Both the position numbers and the translations under genes were made by a program. Below, piece by piece: positions 1 to 10,897 of a DNA stretch of 64,000 bases. The notes beneath the pieces were generated by a model that saw only the letters and a list, made by a program, of their open reading frames with translations, had not been told where the DNA came from and made no database searches. Source of the stretch: Aquarana catesbeiana (Eukaryota > Chordata > Amphibia > Anura > Ranidae); the NCBI RefSeq assembly GCF_042186555.1, contig NC_133325.1:94653110-94717109 (forward strand). The letters run 5' to 3'. The stretch's first letter is position 1, and each line of letters begins with the position of its first letter.

Positions 1-2230
1 ACTGCCTTGGTTCCCTTGAACGCCACAGTTGTTGCCGGTGCTGGGCAGAGGTTGCTAACACTCTGCCCTGTTGCCAGTGATTCAGATGGGAGTAGAAGCA
101 TCACTACATCAGTCCGGGGCTCGGTCTGTTGGTGGGGAGAGGGGCCAATCACCCCAGCTCCCTGAAGCTGTGGAGGTACTCTAGGTGCTAGGCAGAGGCC
201 AGCGGCGCTCTTCCCTATTGTCCGCAATTCAGCTGGAAGTAGAAGCTTCACTACATCAGCTTGTCGCTGGAGAGAGGGGCCGACTTCCATGGCTCCCTGG
301 AACTCCACAGTTGTTCCGGTGCTGGGCAAAGGTTGGTAGCACTCTGCCCTGTTGCTAGCGATTCAGCTGGGAGTGAAAGCATCACTACATCAGTCCGGGC
401 TCGGTCTGCTGGGGAGAGGAGTCGATCACCCCAGCTCCCTGGAGCTGTGGAGGCACTGTAGGTGTTAGGCAGAGGCCAGCAGCACTCTGTCCTGTTGCCA
501 GCCCTTTTGCTGGATTGCTGTCAGTGAAGACTGCAGGCCCATCCACGGACACCAGCTCAAGCTGCAGTTGTGAGGTGCTGATTGCATTCTTTCCCTGGAG
601 TTCCTGCAGAGTTGATTGTTGTGTTCAGAGGCCAGTAGTATTCTGCCCTGTTAGCACTTCAGCTCTCACATCATCCGCTCTGGGTAACTGTTGCGGAGGG
701 AAGACAGTTTCCTCCACTCTGGCTGACTGTTGGGAAGCAAGGACGACAACATCCTCTCCCTTCTCCCCCTGGATCCTGATCTGCTCCTCGGAAGTCACCG
801 TCGCCTCCTCACCCAGGGCCTCCGGAACTGCCACAGGTGTGGAGCAGGGGTCTTGGACCCTCTGTCCAGTTGTCAGCGCTTCAGCTGGAGAAGTTTCTTG
901 TAACTCCACAGATGCTGCTGGCAGGAAATCCCATGTTCCTGTCACTGTTGTGGGAGAAAGGCCGGCTGCCTCTTCTCTCGGGAAGGTGAAGCTGCTGTTG
1001 GTGCTGGGCAGAGCTCAGTGATGTTCTGCCTTAATGCCAGCTCTTCTGTTGGAGGCTCACTTGGTTGTTCTTCCTCAGCAGAAAAGTCGATCAAATCACT
1101 AGTCTCTGGAACTGCTGAAAATCCAGGACACAGGTTGGCGGCACTTGGGCCCAGTGCCAACACTTTGGCAGGTGATTTGTGATCCATAACATTCTTCGAT
1201 GAAAAGTCAATTAAATCCATACATTTTGTGATCTGTGGCTGGGCAATGAGGATGGCTTCCTCTTCTCCTGAGCTCTGGAACTGTAAATGGCAAGATGAGC
1301 CGGCTGCTCCATCTTCCATACCTTTACTCGGCTGCTGGACAGACGCATTCCTCCATCCAAGCCCATCCTGTGCAGAAACAGGATCATCAAGGTCAGTCAA
1401 CACTTGCTGCATCTGCCATAAGACCTCCCCATCCATATCTGCAGGCAGAGATGGGCAAAGCACACTGTTACTCTGCCACATTGCAGACTCTTCAGCTGGG
1501 ATTTCAGGACTCTCGGCTGGTACTTCTGGATAGTCCCAGGCAAAGGGAGCCCAGACTTGCTGATGAACAGAATCTAACAGCCTTCTGTAGGCAATTTCCA
1601 GCTCCCATTCCTGATTGGCTGGAAACTAAAAATTTTCTAGTGCCCAGGGAACTTCTGAGATATTCAGCATCCATTCTCTGTATTCCAAGATTTCTTCCAA
1701 ATGCCACTCCAAATCGCTCCCAAAGTCAGGGTCCTCGGACAGCCTCTCTAATAACAGCCCCAGGCCGCGGTAGCCAAAGCCTTCTGTTGGGGTGTCGTCC
1801 ACTAGGCACACTTGGGCTACATACCAGCTGAGGACTCTGTAGCTCTCGTCCAACTGCATCTCCACCTGGACCAGCCTGGTTAACTCATCTTTCCATTCAT
1901 TGTGCGGTTGTCTCCCCAATACACCATTCACACTTCGTACTGCGACCAGTACCTTTCCTGGTAGGAGGAGAGAATTTTTCCCTGGTGTTGCTGCTCACGG
2001 GCTAGCACTTCCTTCCAGAGTTCCCAGTGAACAGAATCATACCATCCCAGCAGGACTTGCTCTGACACTGGTCCCATGTTCTGTATCTGCATCACTCACA
2101 ACCTCTTTCCGAATTCCTCTTCCATGGCGGCTGGTATCTGTACCTCTCTTCTCCTGCTATCCAGACTTTGGATCCAGGTGGAGGTTTGGATGTCCCAGAC
2201 TGCAGGAAGCGTCCCACTGCTTGCCACCAA
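1..2230 (-). pseudogene. Internal (gag-like) region of an LTR retroelement, broken
   Basis: The minus strand downstream of the LTR at 2231-2846 reads as interrupted coding sequence: open stretches at 1931-1626, 1481-942 and 945-625, with a frame change near 942-945 and further stops below 300. The first stretch is acidic and rich in Glu and Leu. The later ones are low-complexity (Pro, Ala, Gln, Glu) and repeat a loose motif ending in LCP or LCPAP, for example TELCPAPTAAS near 1030 and a similar one near 40, plus two LIDFS motifs. Just inside the LTR the minus strand reads TTGGTGGCAAGCAGTGGGA, the position expected for a primer-binding site. The position makes a Gag-type product likely, but I do not recognise the family and see no zinc knuckle, protease or reverse transcriptase. 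The element runs off the left edge, so its 3' part is not visible. Confidence 0.55.
20..500 (-). repeat. Diverged tandem repeat in the gag-like region (unit about 280-290 bp)
   Basis: Bases 20-185 and about 305-465 are near copies, with a related shorter unit between them. Shared landmarks are GTGCTGGGCAAAGGTT, CACTCTGCCCTGTTGC and CAGCTCCCTGGAGCTGTGG. On the minus strand each unit encodes a peptide with DVV, a run like LATGQ, then CPAP. Stops in some units show decay. Confidence 0.65.
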
Positions 2231-2846
2231 TGTAACAGAACGTCCCACACTTCGCTTAAGTGCTTCCGTCATATACCGCTTCCTCCAGTCTGAATATAGA
2301 TATTAGATATTAAAGCTGCATATTACAAACAAGAACTAGGCAGGACTCGTTTGGCTGCAAAGTTGGAACTGTTTATTTGAACAAGAATACAGGCTTTTAT
2401 AGACTTGAGAAGGAGGTTCCCTCTCCTGAACATTTTAGCCTAAAAATACAAACTGTAACCAAAACATAAATTAACATTTATGCTTAGGTGACTCAGAGGT
2501 CTGACCTTTCAGGTCAGACTTGCTGTCTTCTAGCTCAGAAGACATAATACACATTTTCATAAGTATAAACCCAGAACTCCTTCAGACAATAGCAGATCTA
2601 CTTACAATAAACAAATTATGGTAGGTGGCCCCAGACAGGTGGCTTGCTGATGACATTAGCATCTGCTATGAGTCCCACACTGGCAGAGACCACCATGGCC
2701 TTTTTAATAATGTCCTTTTGCATTACATAACAGAACATCTTCCTAAATGCTTATAGCTCCCTCAAATGCCAGGGCCCATAGCCGGTAGGCAAGAGGCTAG
2801 CATTCAGTCCCCTCCAAAAGCCTCTGTCCTGGGTGAGACTATCACA
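2231..2846 (-). mobile_element. 5' LTR of the LTR element (family A)
   Basis: In minus orientation the segment starts TGTGATAG and ends GTTCTGTTACA, the TG...CA layout of an LTR. It has a TATAAAA box (plus-strand 2394-2401) and an AATAAA signal (near 2369-2376). It aligns along its length with the solo LTR at 45282-46345: both contain TGCTAGCCTCTTGCCTAC-type, GCCACCTGTCTGGG and AGACTGGAGGAAGCGGTAT blocks. The outer target duplication cannot be checked because the partner LTR lies outside the window. Confidence 0.85.
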
Positions 2847-4270
2847 GTGCCTACTTGCTGCTGCTGGTGAAGCACCATGTATCTGTGTAAGGCTCGGCAG
2901 CGGCTGCAGACAGGGATTAGTTGACTTCTTCAGCCTTCAGTTCACCCGCGCTGGATAGCCCCGCCCTCTGAGAATGGGCGCTGCACTCCCAAACATATTA
3001 CTCCATCAGGCACCAGTTCCAATGGAGTGGGTGGCACTGGCCGCTACTCTTATAAAAGAAAAAAGATCTCAGAGAGCACCGCTGCACTTGGTAAGAGACT
3101 TGGGGCTATAGACCCCAGGATCGGGCTATAGCCGCAGAAGCCACCCCCTAGCGACCCCACTGGATAGAGGAATTGTTAAAGAGTCTGTACAGCCAAAACA
3201 TTTTTTGTTCAATAGACTGTCAATGGAATTGGAGTCTCTGTCAGGTTTTTTTTGCTGTCCCCACTAAGGAGCTTCACCAACTTGTTTGTCCTGGTGACCA
3301 TTGTCTCCAGTACTGAAAATAATGGGAAATCCAACATGTAAGAATTGTGAAATCTTCCAATTTGAAAACCTGTTGTGCTGGCAACTTTCTGGTATATCCT
3401 CTCAGTTTCCACCTTTTGATTTCCACCTTCTTCTGTGTCTCTGAGAAAAGAAATGAATAAAAATCTCTGTGACAGGACACAGGCAGCAAATAAAAACATA
3501 ACATGGGTCAATACCTTTTCTTATTTTATCCATTTTTTTTTTAAACAGCTTTGGTATTACATAAACTTAATTTTTTTATACTGGGTTTCAAATTATATTT
3601 TCTAGGAAGCCAATCTGCACTGTTCTTGCACATCAAAAACCTTAGGTTACTATGGGTGAGCCGAACTGCCCTGGGTTTGATTTGGGCGTTGTTCTGCAAA
3701 CTTCAAAAAAGTCAAAATTTAGAACCTGAATCTAATCTGTCATTTTAAAAATGCCCAACAGCATGAGAATGGGCACTGTCCTGGGAAATATGTACCACTG
3801 CAAAAAAAAAAAATCCTTTCAGCAGCAGAATTTTTTTCTAAATAACATGTCGGGGGGGGGGGGGGGGATTCTGTAATGTACAAAAGGGTTCTCCTATGCA
3901 TTTTTGGGGGGCATTTGGAGAGGTGCTATTTTTAAAAGGGCCTTACCATGAAATATAATTTCTTGTCAATGTAAACTTTCTTTTGTAAATTTCACTTTTG
4001 CTGTAGCACATCTTGCAGCAAGAATGAAAAAAAATTAAGCTCCCCAAAATACATACCAAACCATTTCAGTCTGGTATTGAGCCTGGCAGGATAAGAAAGG
4101 GGAGGATGAATGTACTGAACCATACTAGGGCCCATGCCCTCAACATGGGGGGTACCTTGCCAAGCACCTTATCCCCATGTCAATGAGGACAATGGCCTCT
4201 TCCCCACAACCCTGGCAGATGGTTCTGGGGGTCTGTGTGTGGGGAGCTTACTGGAATCTGCTATCCCCCT
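2847..4270. other. No gene seen; unassigned repeat-like sequence
   Basis: The stretch holds only short chance open frames. It contains a 16-G run at 3852-3867. Near 4100-4170 there is a short sequence (CATGCCCTCAACATGGGG) that recurs inside the hAT fold-back element near 40540, so part of it is old hAT-derived or shared repeat. Nothing else was recognised. Confidence 0.5.
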
Positions 4271-4321
4271 TTAACCACTTGCCGCCCGCCCTATTACAGA
4301 ATGACGGCGGCAAAGTGGTTT

Positions 4322-4636
4322 GATATTCCTGATCGGACGTCATATGGTGTGATCAGGAATATCGAGCCGCTGTGCGCCCCCGGGGGCGCGCATCGCGGCG
4401 ATCGTTGTTGCGGGGTGTCAGTCTGACACCCCGCAACACCGATCTAGGTAAAGAGTCTCCGATGGAGACTCTTTACCACGTGATCAGCCGTGTCCAATCA
4501 CGGCTGATCACGATGTAAATAGGCAGAGCCGGTGATCGGCTTTTCCTTACTCGCGTCTGACAGACGCGAGTAGAGGAGAGCCGTTCGGCTGCTCTCCTGA
4601 CAGGGGGGGTCTGTGCTGATTGTTTATCAGCACAGC
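4322..4636. repeat. Chain of perfect hairpins inside TTAA element copy 1
   Basis: Perfect inverted repeats follow one another. GATATTCCTGATC lies at 4322-4334 with its complement at 4351-4363. Arms at 4407-4420/4424-4437 (14 bp, 3-base loop), 4447-4460/4464-4477 (14 bp, loop GAT), 4479-4492/4499-4512 (14 bp), 4549-4559/4561-4571 (11 bp) and 4611-4620/4626-4635 (10 bp) follow. The same series recurs in copy 2 near 8702-8935. Confidence 0.9.
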
Positions 4637-4789
4637 CCCTCCTCGGATCCTACCCAGGACCACCAGGGAAGCCGCCCAGGACCACCAGGGAAGCGATCCA
4701 CACTGGACCACCAGGTATGCCCCTAGACCACCAGGGAAATGCCACTGTGTGCCCAGGCAGCTGCCAGTCAGTGCCCACTTCAATGCCTA

Positions 4790-5227
4790 CCACTGCCAGT
4801 TCCACCAGGGATGCCCATCAGTGCCTCATATCAGTGCCGCGTATCAGTGCCCATCAGTGCCACGTATCAGTGCCCATCAGTGCCCATCAGTGCCGCCTAT
4901 CAGTGCCCATCAGTGCCGCCTATCAGTACCACCCTATCAGTGCCCAGCAGTGCCCAGCAGTGACGCCTTTCATTGCCCATCAGTGTCGCCTATCAGTGCC
5001 CATCAGTGCCAACCAGTGCTGCCCAGTGCCACCCATCAGTGCCACCTATCAATGCCCCATCAGTGCTGCATATCAGTGCCACCCATCAGTGCCGCCTACC
5101 AGTGCCCATCAGTGCCGCATATCAGTGCCCATCGTCAGTGCCCGTCAGTTCCCGCTCATTGGTGCCACCTCATCGATGCCCCCGTATCAGTGCCTGTCAG
5201 TGCCGCCTTATCAGTGCCCATCAGTGA
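4790..5227. repeat. CAGTGCC minisatellite inside TTAA element copy 1
   Basis: Irregular tandem units built from CCATCAGTGCC and TATCAGTGCCGCC, about 10-13 bases each. Because the units lack stops, all three forward frames stay open with Gln-Cys-Pro-Ser-Val-Pro type repeats; these are not treated as genes. Homologous arrays lie at 9130-9547 and 35286-35690. Confidence 0.92.
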
Positions 5228-5648
5228 AAGAGAAAACTTACTTATTTACAATTTTTTTTAACAGAAACAAAAGCAAAACTTTTATTTTTTTCAAAATTTT
5301 CGGTCTTTTTTTATTTGTTTAGCAAAAAATAAAAACCACAGAGGTGATCAAATACCACCAAAAGAAATCTCTATTTGTGGGAACAAAATGATAAAAATTT
5401 AGTTTGGGCACAGTGTAGCATGACCGCGCAATTGTCATTCAAACTGCGACAACGCTGAAAGCTGAAAATTGGTCTGGGCAGGAAGGTGTCTAAGTGCCCT
5501 GTATTGAAGTGGTTAATAATAAGATGACTCCCAGATACCACCTTACCTACCTAAATGAGCATGGGGGTACAAACTCATTAATGTCTATGGGCTACATAAA
5601 AAAAATGTAACCTAGAAGAAAAGACACCCAAATGTCTAACTCCCCTTC

Positions 5649-6660
5649 TTAACCACTTCCCTACCCGCCCATAGTCATATGACGTCCACAGATGGGATCT
5701 CCCATCCTGGGTGGACGTCATATGATGTCCTGGGATACCCGGCCGTCTAGGGGGCGCGCGTGCACCGCCGGGAGCGCGCACGCGCACCCGCCGCGTTCCT
5801 CGGGACCCGGTGCGTGTGCCCGGCGGCCGCGATGTCTGCCGGGCACCCGCGATTGCCCGTTAACCGGGCCGGCATGTGGATCTGTGTGTGTAAACACACA
5901 GATCCACAGCCTGTCATCTCTGAGGAGAGCGATCTGTGTTCCCAGAACGGAGGAACACTGATCGGTCTCCTCCCCTAGTGCGTCCCCTCCCCTTTCAGTT
6001 AGAATCATTCCCTAGGAAACATATTAACCCCTCCGCGCCCCCTAGTTGTTAACCCCTTCACTGCCTGTCACATTTACACAGTAATCAATGCAATTTTATA
6101 GCATTGATCGCTGTATAAATGTGATTGGTCCCAAAAATGTGTCAAAAGTGTCCGATGTGTCCACCATAATGTCGCAGTCACCAAAAAAAATCGCGATCGC
6201 CGCTAAAAAAAATTAAAAAAAATTTTTTTTTTAAAAAATGCCATAAATCTATCCTGTATTTTGTAGACGCTATAACTTTTGCGCAAACCAATCAATATAC
6301 GGTTATTGCGATTTTTTTTACCAAAAATATGTAGAAGAATACGTATCGGCCAAAACTGAGGAAAAAATGTGTTTTTAAAAAAAAAAATTGGGATATTTAT
6401 TATAGTAAAAAGTAAAAAATATTGTGTTTTTTTCAAAATTGTCGCTCTTCTTTTGTTTATAGCGCAAAAAATAAAAACCGCAGAGGCGATCAAATGCCAC
6501 CAAAAAAAAGCTCTATTTGTGGTGAAAAAAAGGACGTCAATTTCTTTTGGGTACAACGTCGCACGACCGCGCAATTGACGTTTAAAGTGCGACAGCGCTG
6601 AAAACTAAAAATTGGCCTGGGAAGGAAGGGGGTGAAATTGCCCGGTATTGAACCGGTTAA
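5649..6660. mobile_element. TTAA-flanked non-autonomous element, copy 3
   Basis: Left end TTAACCACTTCCC at 5649, right end TATTGAACCGGTTAA at 6660. The right half shares the poly-T core and the block GCAGAGGCGATCAAATGCCAC with the other copies, and its complement matches 32183-33129. The left half is GC-rich with CGCGCGTGCACC-type sequence and a perfect hairpin at 5876-5907. It has no minisatellite and no coding capacity. Confidence 0.72.
5876..5907. repeat. Perfect hairpin in TTAA element copy 3
   Basis: GTGGATCTGTGTGT at 5876-5889 pairs with ACACACAGATCCAC at 5894-5907, leaving a 4-base loop. A comparable hairpin sits at the same relative place in copy 5 (36781-36824). Confidence 0.88.
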
Positions 6661-7689
6661 ACACTCCCCCCCCCCCCACCTGAATCATGTGGTTCTTCTA
6701 TATGCAGCATTCTGTTTTCTATTGAATTCAGTGCTGCTGTGCCATTTGCAGATCCATTCACAGGGACCTGTGAATGTATGATGACAGGTCCCATCTGACA
6801 CCGCAGCAGAGGGACTGCTTAATGAAGCACAAGTACAGTAATGTCATTGCACTTGTAGTTCATTGACTACTTCCTTCAGCCTCATAATTGTAGGTTCATA
6901 TAGTACTCCCGTATGGAACTGGGGTTAGGGGGACCTTCTACAGGAGCCTGTGTGTAGTATCTGTGATTTGCTTATTGCCATTGCAATGCTCTGCTGGCCT
7001 GTATGTAAAAATGTAATTAATGCTAATTTTTCTTTTGTGAATGTGGAAGCATTTTATTATTGCTTTCCAAAAATTGGACTGCGCCTTTAACATCTTGGCT
7101 CTTATTTTTTTTTCTCAGTAGCTATTCATTTATAATACTAACTATTTTGACTGGAACTTGACAGAATCATACACTCCCTTACTGAAGTAAAGTAAACGAT
7201 TATCACCTATTTGATTCATCGTTCAGCCACTGCTCAGCTTCCCACAAGATTGAGGAGCAACCAAAGATAACATCTAAATCTCAAAGGATTCCTGGGCCTT
7301 TGGAAATAGGTCACAGAGTCTGTACTCTTGATGTGGTATTAAACCCAAAACCAAAAATGTTATACATTGCAGCCTACCAAAAAAGAAAGGTGGAGAGGGT
7401 AATCGGTGTCTCAGAGATGGAGAAGTTGTGAAGTCTGCAGTGAGGTGAGGGAATAGTTGAGCCACGGTTGCCAAATGAAATATATTTATCATGTAAGTCC
7501 TCCAGTGTAGCGGCCAATTTTTCATTAAAAAATGAGCCATGTATTGTATATGGCTCTTATCCTTCAGAAATTAAGAGATGGAGATTTCCATGCACGAGTG
7601 AGGGTTTGTTTAGCTGTAACTGTAAATATGTATGGTGTATATATCTGATGTTGAGGTGATGTGAAGGTTGTTTTTTGACAAACTTTTAT
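6661..7689. other. No gene seen
   Basis: AT-rich sequence beginning with a C run near 6666-6679. Open frames are short and without recognisable motifs. No element ends were identified. Confidence 0.45.
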
Positions 7690-7804
7690 GCTTTCATTAC
7701 TACTACTAGCATCTCATGGTCATGGCCATTTTGGGCAGATGTTTCATGTAGCATTTAGTTCCTGGAATCCATCTGCCCTTAGCTCAGGCATGTATGCAGG
7801 AGTT
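7690..7804. repeat. Repeat family E, left part (split by insertion)
   Basis: Matches 34675-34760: both contain GTTCATGTAGCA-like, CTGGAATCCATYTGCCCT and CAGGCATG blocks ending at GTGCTTAG. The continuation of this copy resumes at 11067-11260, so the hAT-type element between them was inserted into it. Confidence 0.7.
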
Positions 7805-8007
7805 TGTGCTTAGACATGTGCAGAACAAAAACATTCATTTAGTTTTGTTTTTTACATAAACTTGTTTAGTTAAATTTGTTCAATTCGTTCTCGGAATTTG
7901 TTTCATTTATTTGAATCAAATCAATCGAATTGCATTCAGATCGTATTCCATTCAAATCCCATTCTAAATTGAATTCATCTTATTCGACATTCGAATTTTG
8001 GAAGATG

Positions 8008-8410
8008 GTTATATTTTTTCCAATCTATTCTATTGTTTTTTTTTCTATTCTATTCTTTTGTTTTCTATGCTATTCTTTTGTATTCTATTATATTCTTTTC
8101 TATTATATTATATTCTTTCCTATTCTATTCAAATGTATTCTATTAAAAATTTTAATTTCAGAAGATGACTATAATCTATTTTATTCTATTCTACTTTGTT
8201 ATGTTCTTTTATTTTCTATTCTATTTTGTTTTGTTTTACTCTATTCTTTTATTTTCTATTCTATCCCTTTATTTTCTATTCTTTTTTTGTATATTCTTTT
8301 ATTTACTATTCTGTTCTGTTTCACTCTATTATATTCTATTCTTGTATTTTCTATTCTATTATATGCTTTTCTCATCTATTCTTTTATTTTCTATTCTATT
8401 TTATTCTCTT
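8008..8410. repeat. Degenerate (TTCTA)n pentanucleotide array
   Basis: About 400 bases of TTCTA and TATTCTTTTATT variants, strongly pyrimidine-biased on the plus strand. The long Phe/Tyr/Ile/Leu-rich frames here are by-products of the repeat. Confidence 0.92.
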
Positions 8411-8498
8411 CGGAAATTCAAATTTGAAAACGATTAGAATTCCATAACTGTTCAAATTTGATTTAAAAACTATTAGAATTTCGTAATTTCAGATTTAT

Positions 8499-9835
8499 TT
8501 AACTACTTACGGACCTCCGCCACAGTTTTACATCGCTACTTTGAAGAGGAATATCGTTGTTATTGCAGCAGCTAGCTGCCATAACCCCGGTATCCTCTTC
8601 TTCAGCGGGCAAGCCGCTTCACGATAAAAGTGGTCTCTGCGGCGGATCCGCCGTGAGATCACTTTTGTCAACGGTGGGAGAGGCGCATCGTGGCAATCGT
8701 TGTTGCGGTGTGTCAGTCTGACACACCGCAACTTCAATCTAGGTAAAGAGTCTCTGACGGAGACTCTTTACCACGTGATCAGCCATGTCCAATCACAGCT
8801 GATCAAGATGTAAATAGGAAGAGCCGGTGATAGGCTTTTCCTCACTCGCGTCTGACAGACGCGAGTAGAGGAGAGTCGATCGGCTGCTCTCCTGACGGGT
8901 GGGGTCTGTGCTGATTATTTATCAGCACAGCCCCCCCTCGGATCCCACCCAGGACCACCAGGGAAGCCGCCCAGGTCCATCAGGATGACCACCACACTGG
9001 ACTACCAGGTATGCCCCCTAGACCCCCAGGGAAATACCAATATGTGCCCAGGCAGCTGCCAATCTGTGCCCAGGCAGCTGCCAATCAGTGCCCACTCCAA
9101 TGCCTACCACTGCAGCTGACACCAGGGATGTCTATCAGTGCCTCATATCAGTGCCGCGTATCAGTGCCCATCAGTGCCACGTATCAATGCCCATCAGTGC
9201 CCAGCAGTGCCACCTATCAGTGCCCATCAGTGCCGCCTATCAGTGCCCATCATTGCCGCCTATCAGTGGCACCTTATCAGTGCCCATCAGTTCCCAGCAG
9301 TGCTGCCTTTCAGTGCCCATCAGTGTCGCCTATCAGTGCCACCCATGAGTGCCCATCAGTGCCGCCTATCAATGCCCATCAGTGCTGCATATCAGTGCCA
9401 CCCATCAGTGCCACCTACCAGTGCCCATCAGTGCCGCATATCAGTGCCCATCGTCAGTGCCCGTCAGTGCCCGCTCATTGGTGCCACCTCATCGGTGCCG
9501 CCGTATCAGTGCCTGTCAGTGCCGCCTTATCAGTGCCCATCAGTGAAAGAGAAAACTTACTTATTTACAATTTTTTTTAACAGAAACAAAAGCAAAACTT
9601 TTATTTTTTTCAAAATTTTCAGGTCTTTTTTATTTGTTTAGCAAAAAATAAAAATGGCAGAGGTGATCAAAAACCACCAAAAGAAAGCTCGATTTGTGGG
9701 AACAAAATGATAAAAATTTAGTATGGGTACAGTGTAGCATGACCATGCAATTGTCATTCAAACTGCGACAGCACTAAAGGCTGAAAATTGGTCTGGGCAG
9801 GAAGGTGTATAAGTGCCCTGTATTGAAGGGGTTAA
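8499..9835 (+). mobile_element. TTAA-flanked non-autonomous element, copy 2
   Basis: Left end TTAACTACTTACGG, right end TATTGAAGGGGTTAA. Closely related to copy 1 over most of its length: hairpins (8702-8715/8719-8732, 8742-8755/8759-8772 and others), CAGTGCC minisatellite 9130-9547, the poly-T core and the GGTCTGGGCAGGAAGGTGT end block. The left 200 bp differ from copy 1 but again form hairpins: GAAGAGGAATATC near 8540 opposes GTATCCTCTTC near 8591, and AGTGGTCTC opposes GAGATCACT near 8630-8663. Confidence 0.75.
9130..9547. repeat. CAGTGCC minisatellite inside TTAA element copy 2
   Basis: The unit set matches that of 4790-5227 and ends at the same junction (CCCATCAGTGAAAGAGAAAA). The array was therefore inherited with the element, with unit gains and losses since. 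Confidence 0.92.
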
Positions 9836-10589
9836 GAGGTCCTGTCATGCTTTTTTTTCTATTACAAGGGATGTTCACATTCTTTGTAATAGGAATAAAC
9901 GTGACACAATTTTTTTTTTAAAAGAACAGTGTAAAAATAAAAAATAAAAGGTAAAATAAATAAGAAAAAAACCCCTTTCTTTAAATGTGCCCCGTCCCGC
10001 CGAGCTCTTGAGTAGCTCCCGCATATAAAAACGGTGTTCAAACCACATGTGTGAGGTATCGCCGTGATCGGTAGAGCGAGAGCAATAATTCTAGCCCTAG
10101 ACCTCCTCTGTAACTCAAAACATGCAACCTGTAGAATTTTTTAAACGTTGCATATGGAGATTTTTAAGGGTAAAAGATTGTCGCCATTCCACGAGTGGGT
10201 GCAATTTTGAAGCGTGACATGTTGGGTATCAATTTACTCGGCGTAACCTTGTCTTTCACAATATAAAAAAAATTGGGTTAAATTTACTGTTGTCTTATTT
10301 TTTAATTCAAAAAAGTGTATTTTTAAAAAAAAAAGTGTGCTTGTAAGACCGCTGCGCAAATACGGTGTGACAGAAAGTATTGCAACGACCGCCATTTTAT
10401 TCTGTAGGGTGTTATAAATATAAAATGTTTGGGGTTCTAAGTAATTTTCTAGCAAAAAAAAAAAAACAGTTTTTAACTTGTAAACAACAAATCTCAGAAA
10501 GAGGCTCGGTCCTTAAAGTGGTTGCACACCCTGTACAACCACTTTTACCTACAGGTAAGCCTATATTAAGGCTTACCTGTATGTGCTGG

Positions 10590-10626
10590 AAATATCTCCT
10601 AAACATCCATGGTTTAGGAGATATTT
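10590..10626. repeat. Perfect 15-bp hairpin
   Basis: AAATATCTCCTAAAC at 10590-10604 and GTTTAGGAGATATTT at 10612-10626, 7-base loop. A companion with 11-bp arms lies at 10551-10580 (ACAGGTAAGCC / GGCTTACCTGT). Confidence 0.9.
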
Positions 10627-10858
10627 ACAATAAATGTCTATGACGGATTCACACTTTAGAAAGGGCACGATCGTGTTGTTTCTAAAAGGGGTCATGCCGT
10701 GACTGGCGGCTCCCGCAAGCGCAGGAGTGACATCATGCGACTTCAGCCAGTCACAGAGCCGGAGTTTGCAGCCCTGGGAGGAAGAAGGGTGAAGATGGAC
10801 GCTCGCTGCTAGTAGAGAGAACGGTGACTTCGCTGGCTTCGGTTTCAGGTAAGTGACA

Positions 10859-10897
10859 CATAATGGGCTACTATGCAATGCATAGTAGCCCATTATG
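10859..10897. repeat. Perfect 17-bp hairpin
   Basis: CATAATGGGCTACTATG at 10859-10875 and CATAGTAGCCCATTATG at 10881-10897 with a 5-base loop. Confidence 0.92.

Larger units (their letters stand above)
4271..5516 (+). mobile_element. TTAA-flanked non-autonomous DNA element, copy 1
   Basis: The element is bounded by TTAACCACTT at the left and AAGTGGTTAA at the right, a 10-bp perfect terminal inverted repeat that includes TTAA. TTAA ends suggest the piggyBac superfamily (known to duplicate TTAA), but no transposase is present, so this is inference. In order it holds a chain of hairpins (4322-4636), a CAGTGCC minisatellite (4790-5227) and an AT-rich block with poly-T runs and the family hallmark GAGGTGATCAAATACCACCA (5341-5360). 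A terminal block reads GGTCTGGGCAGGAAGGTGT before the end. Related copies lie at 5649, 8499, 32183, 34968 and 36113. Confidence 0.75.

Noticed and set aside
515..1831. Plus-strand frames of 101-178 codons
   Set aside because: They oppose the minus-strand gag-like frames, which follow the LTR orientation.
4620..5322. Three overlapping forward frames of 74-213 codons rich in Gln-Cys-Pro-Ser-Val
   Set aside because: They are the CAGTGCC minisatellite read in all frames; the same happens at 9011-9641 and 35291-35669.
7930..8447. Three Phe/Tyr/Leu-rich frames that look like membrane proteins
   Set aside because: They come from the TTCTA repeat array.
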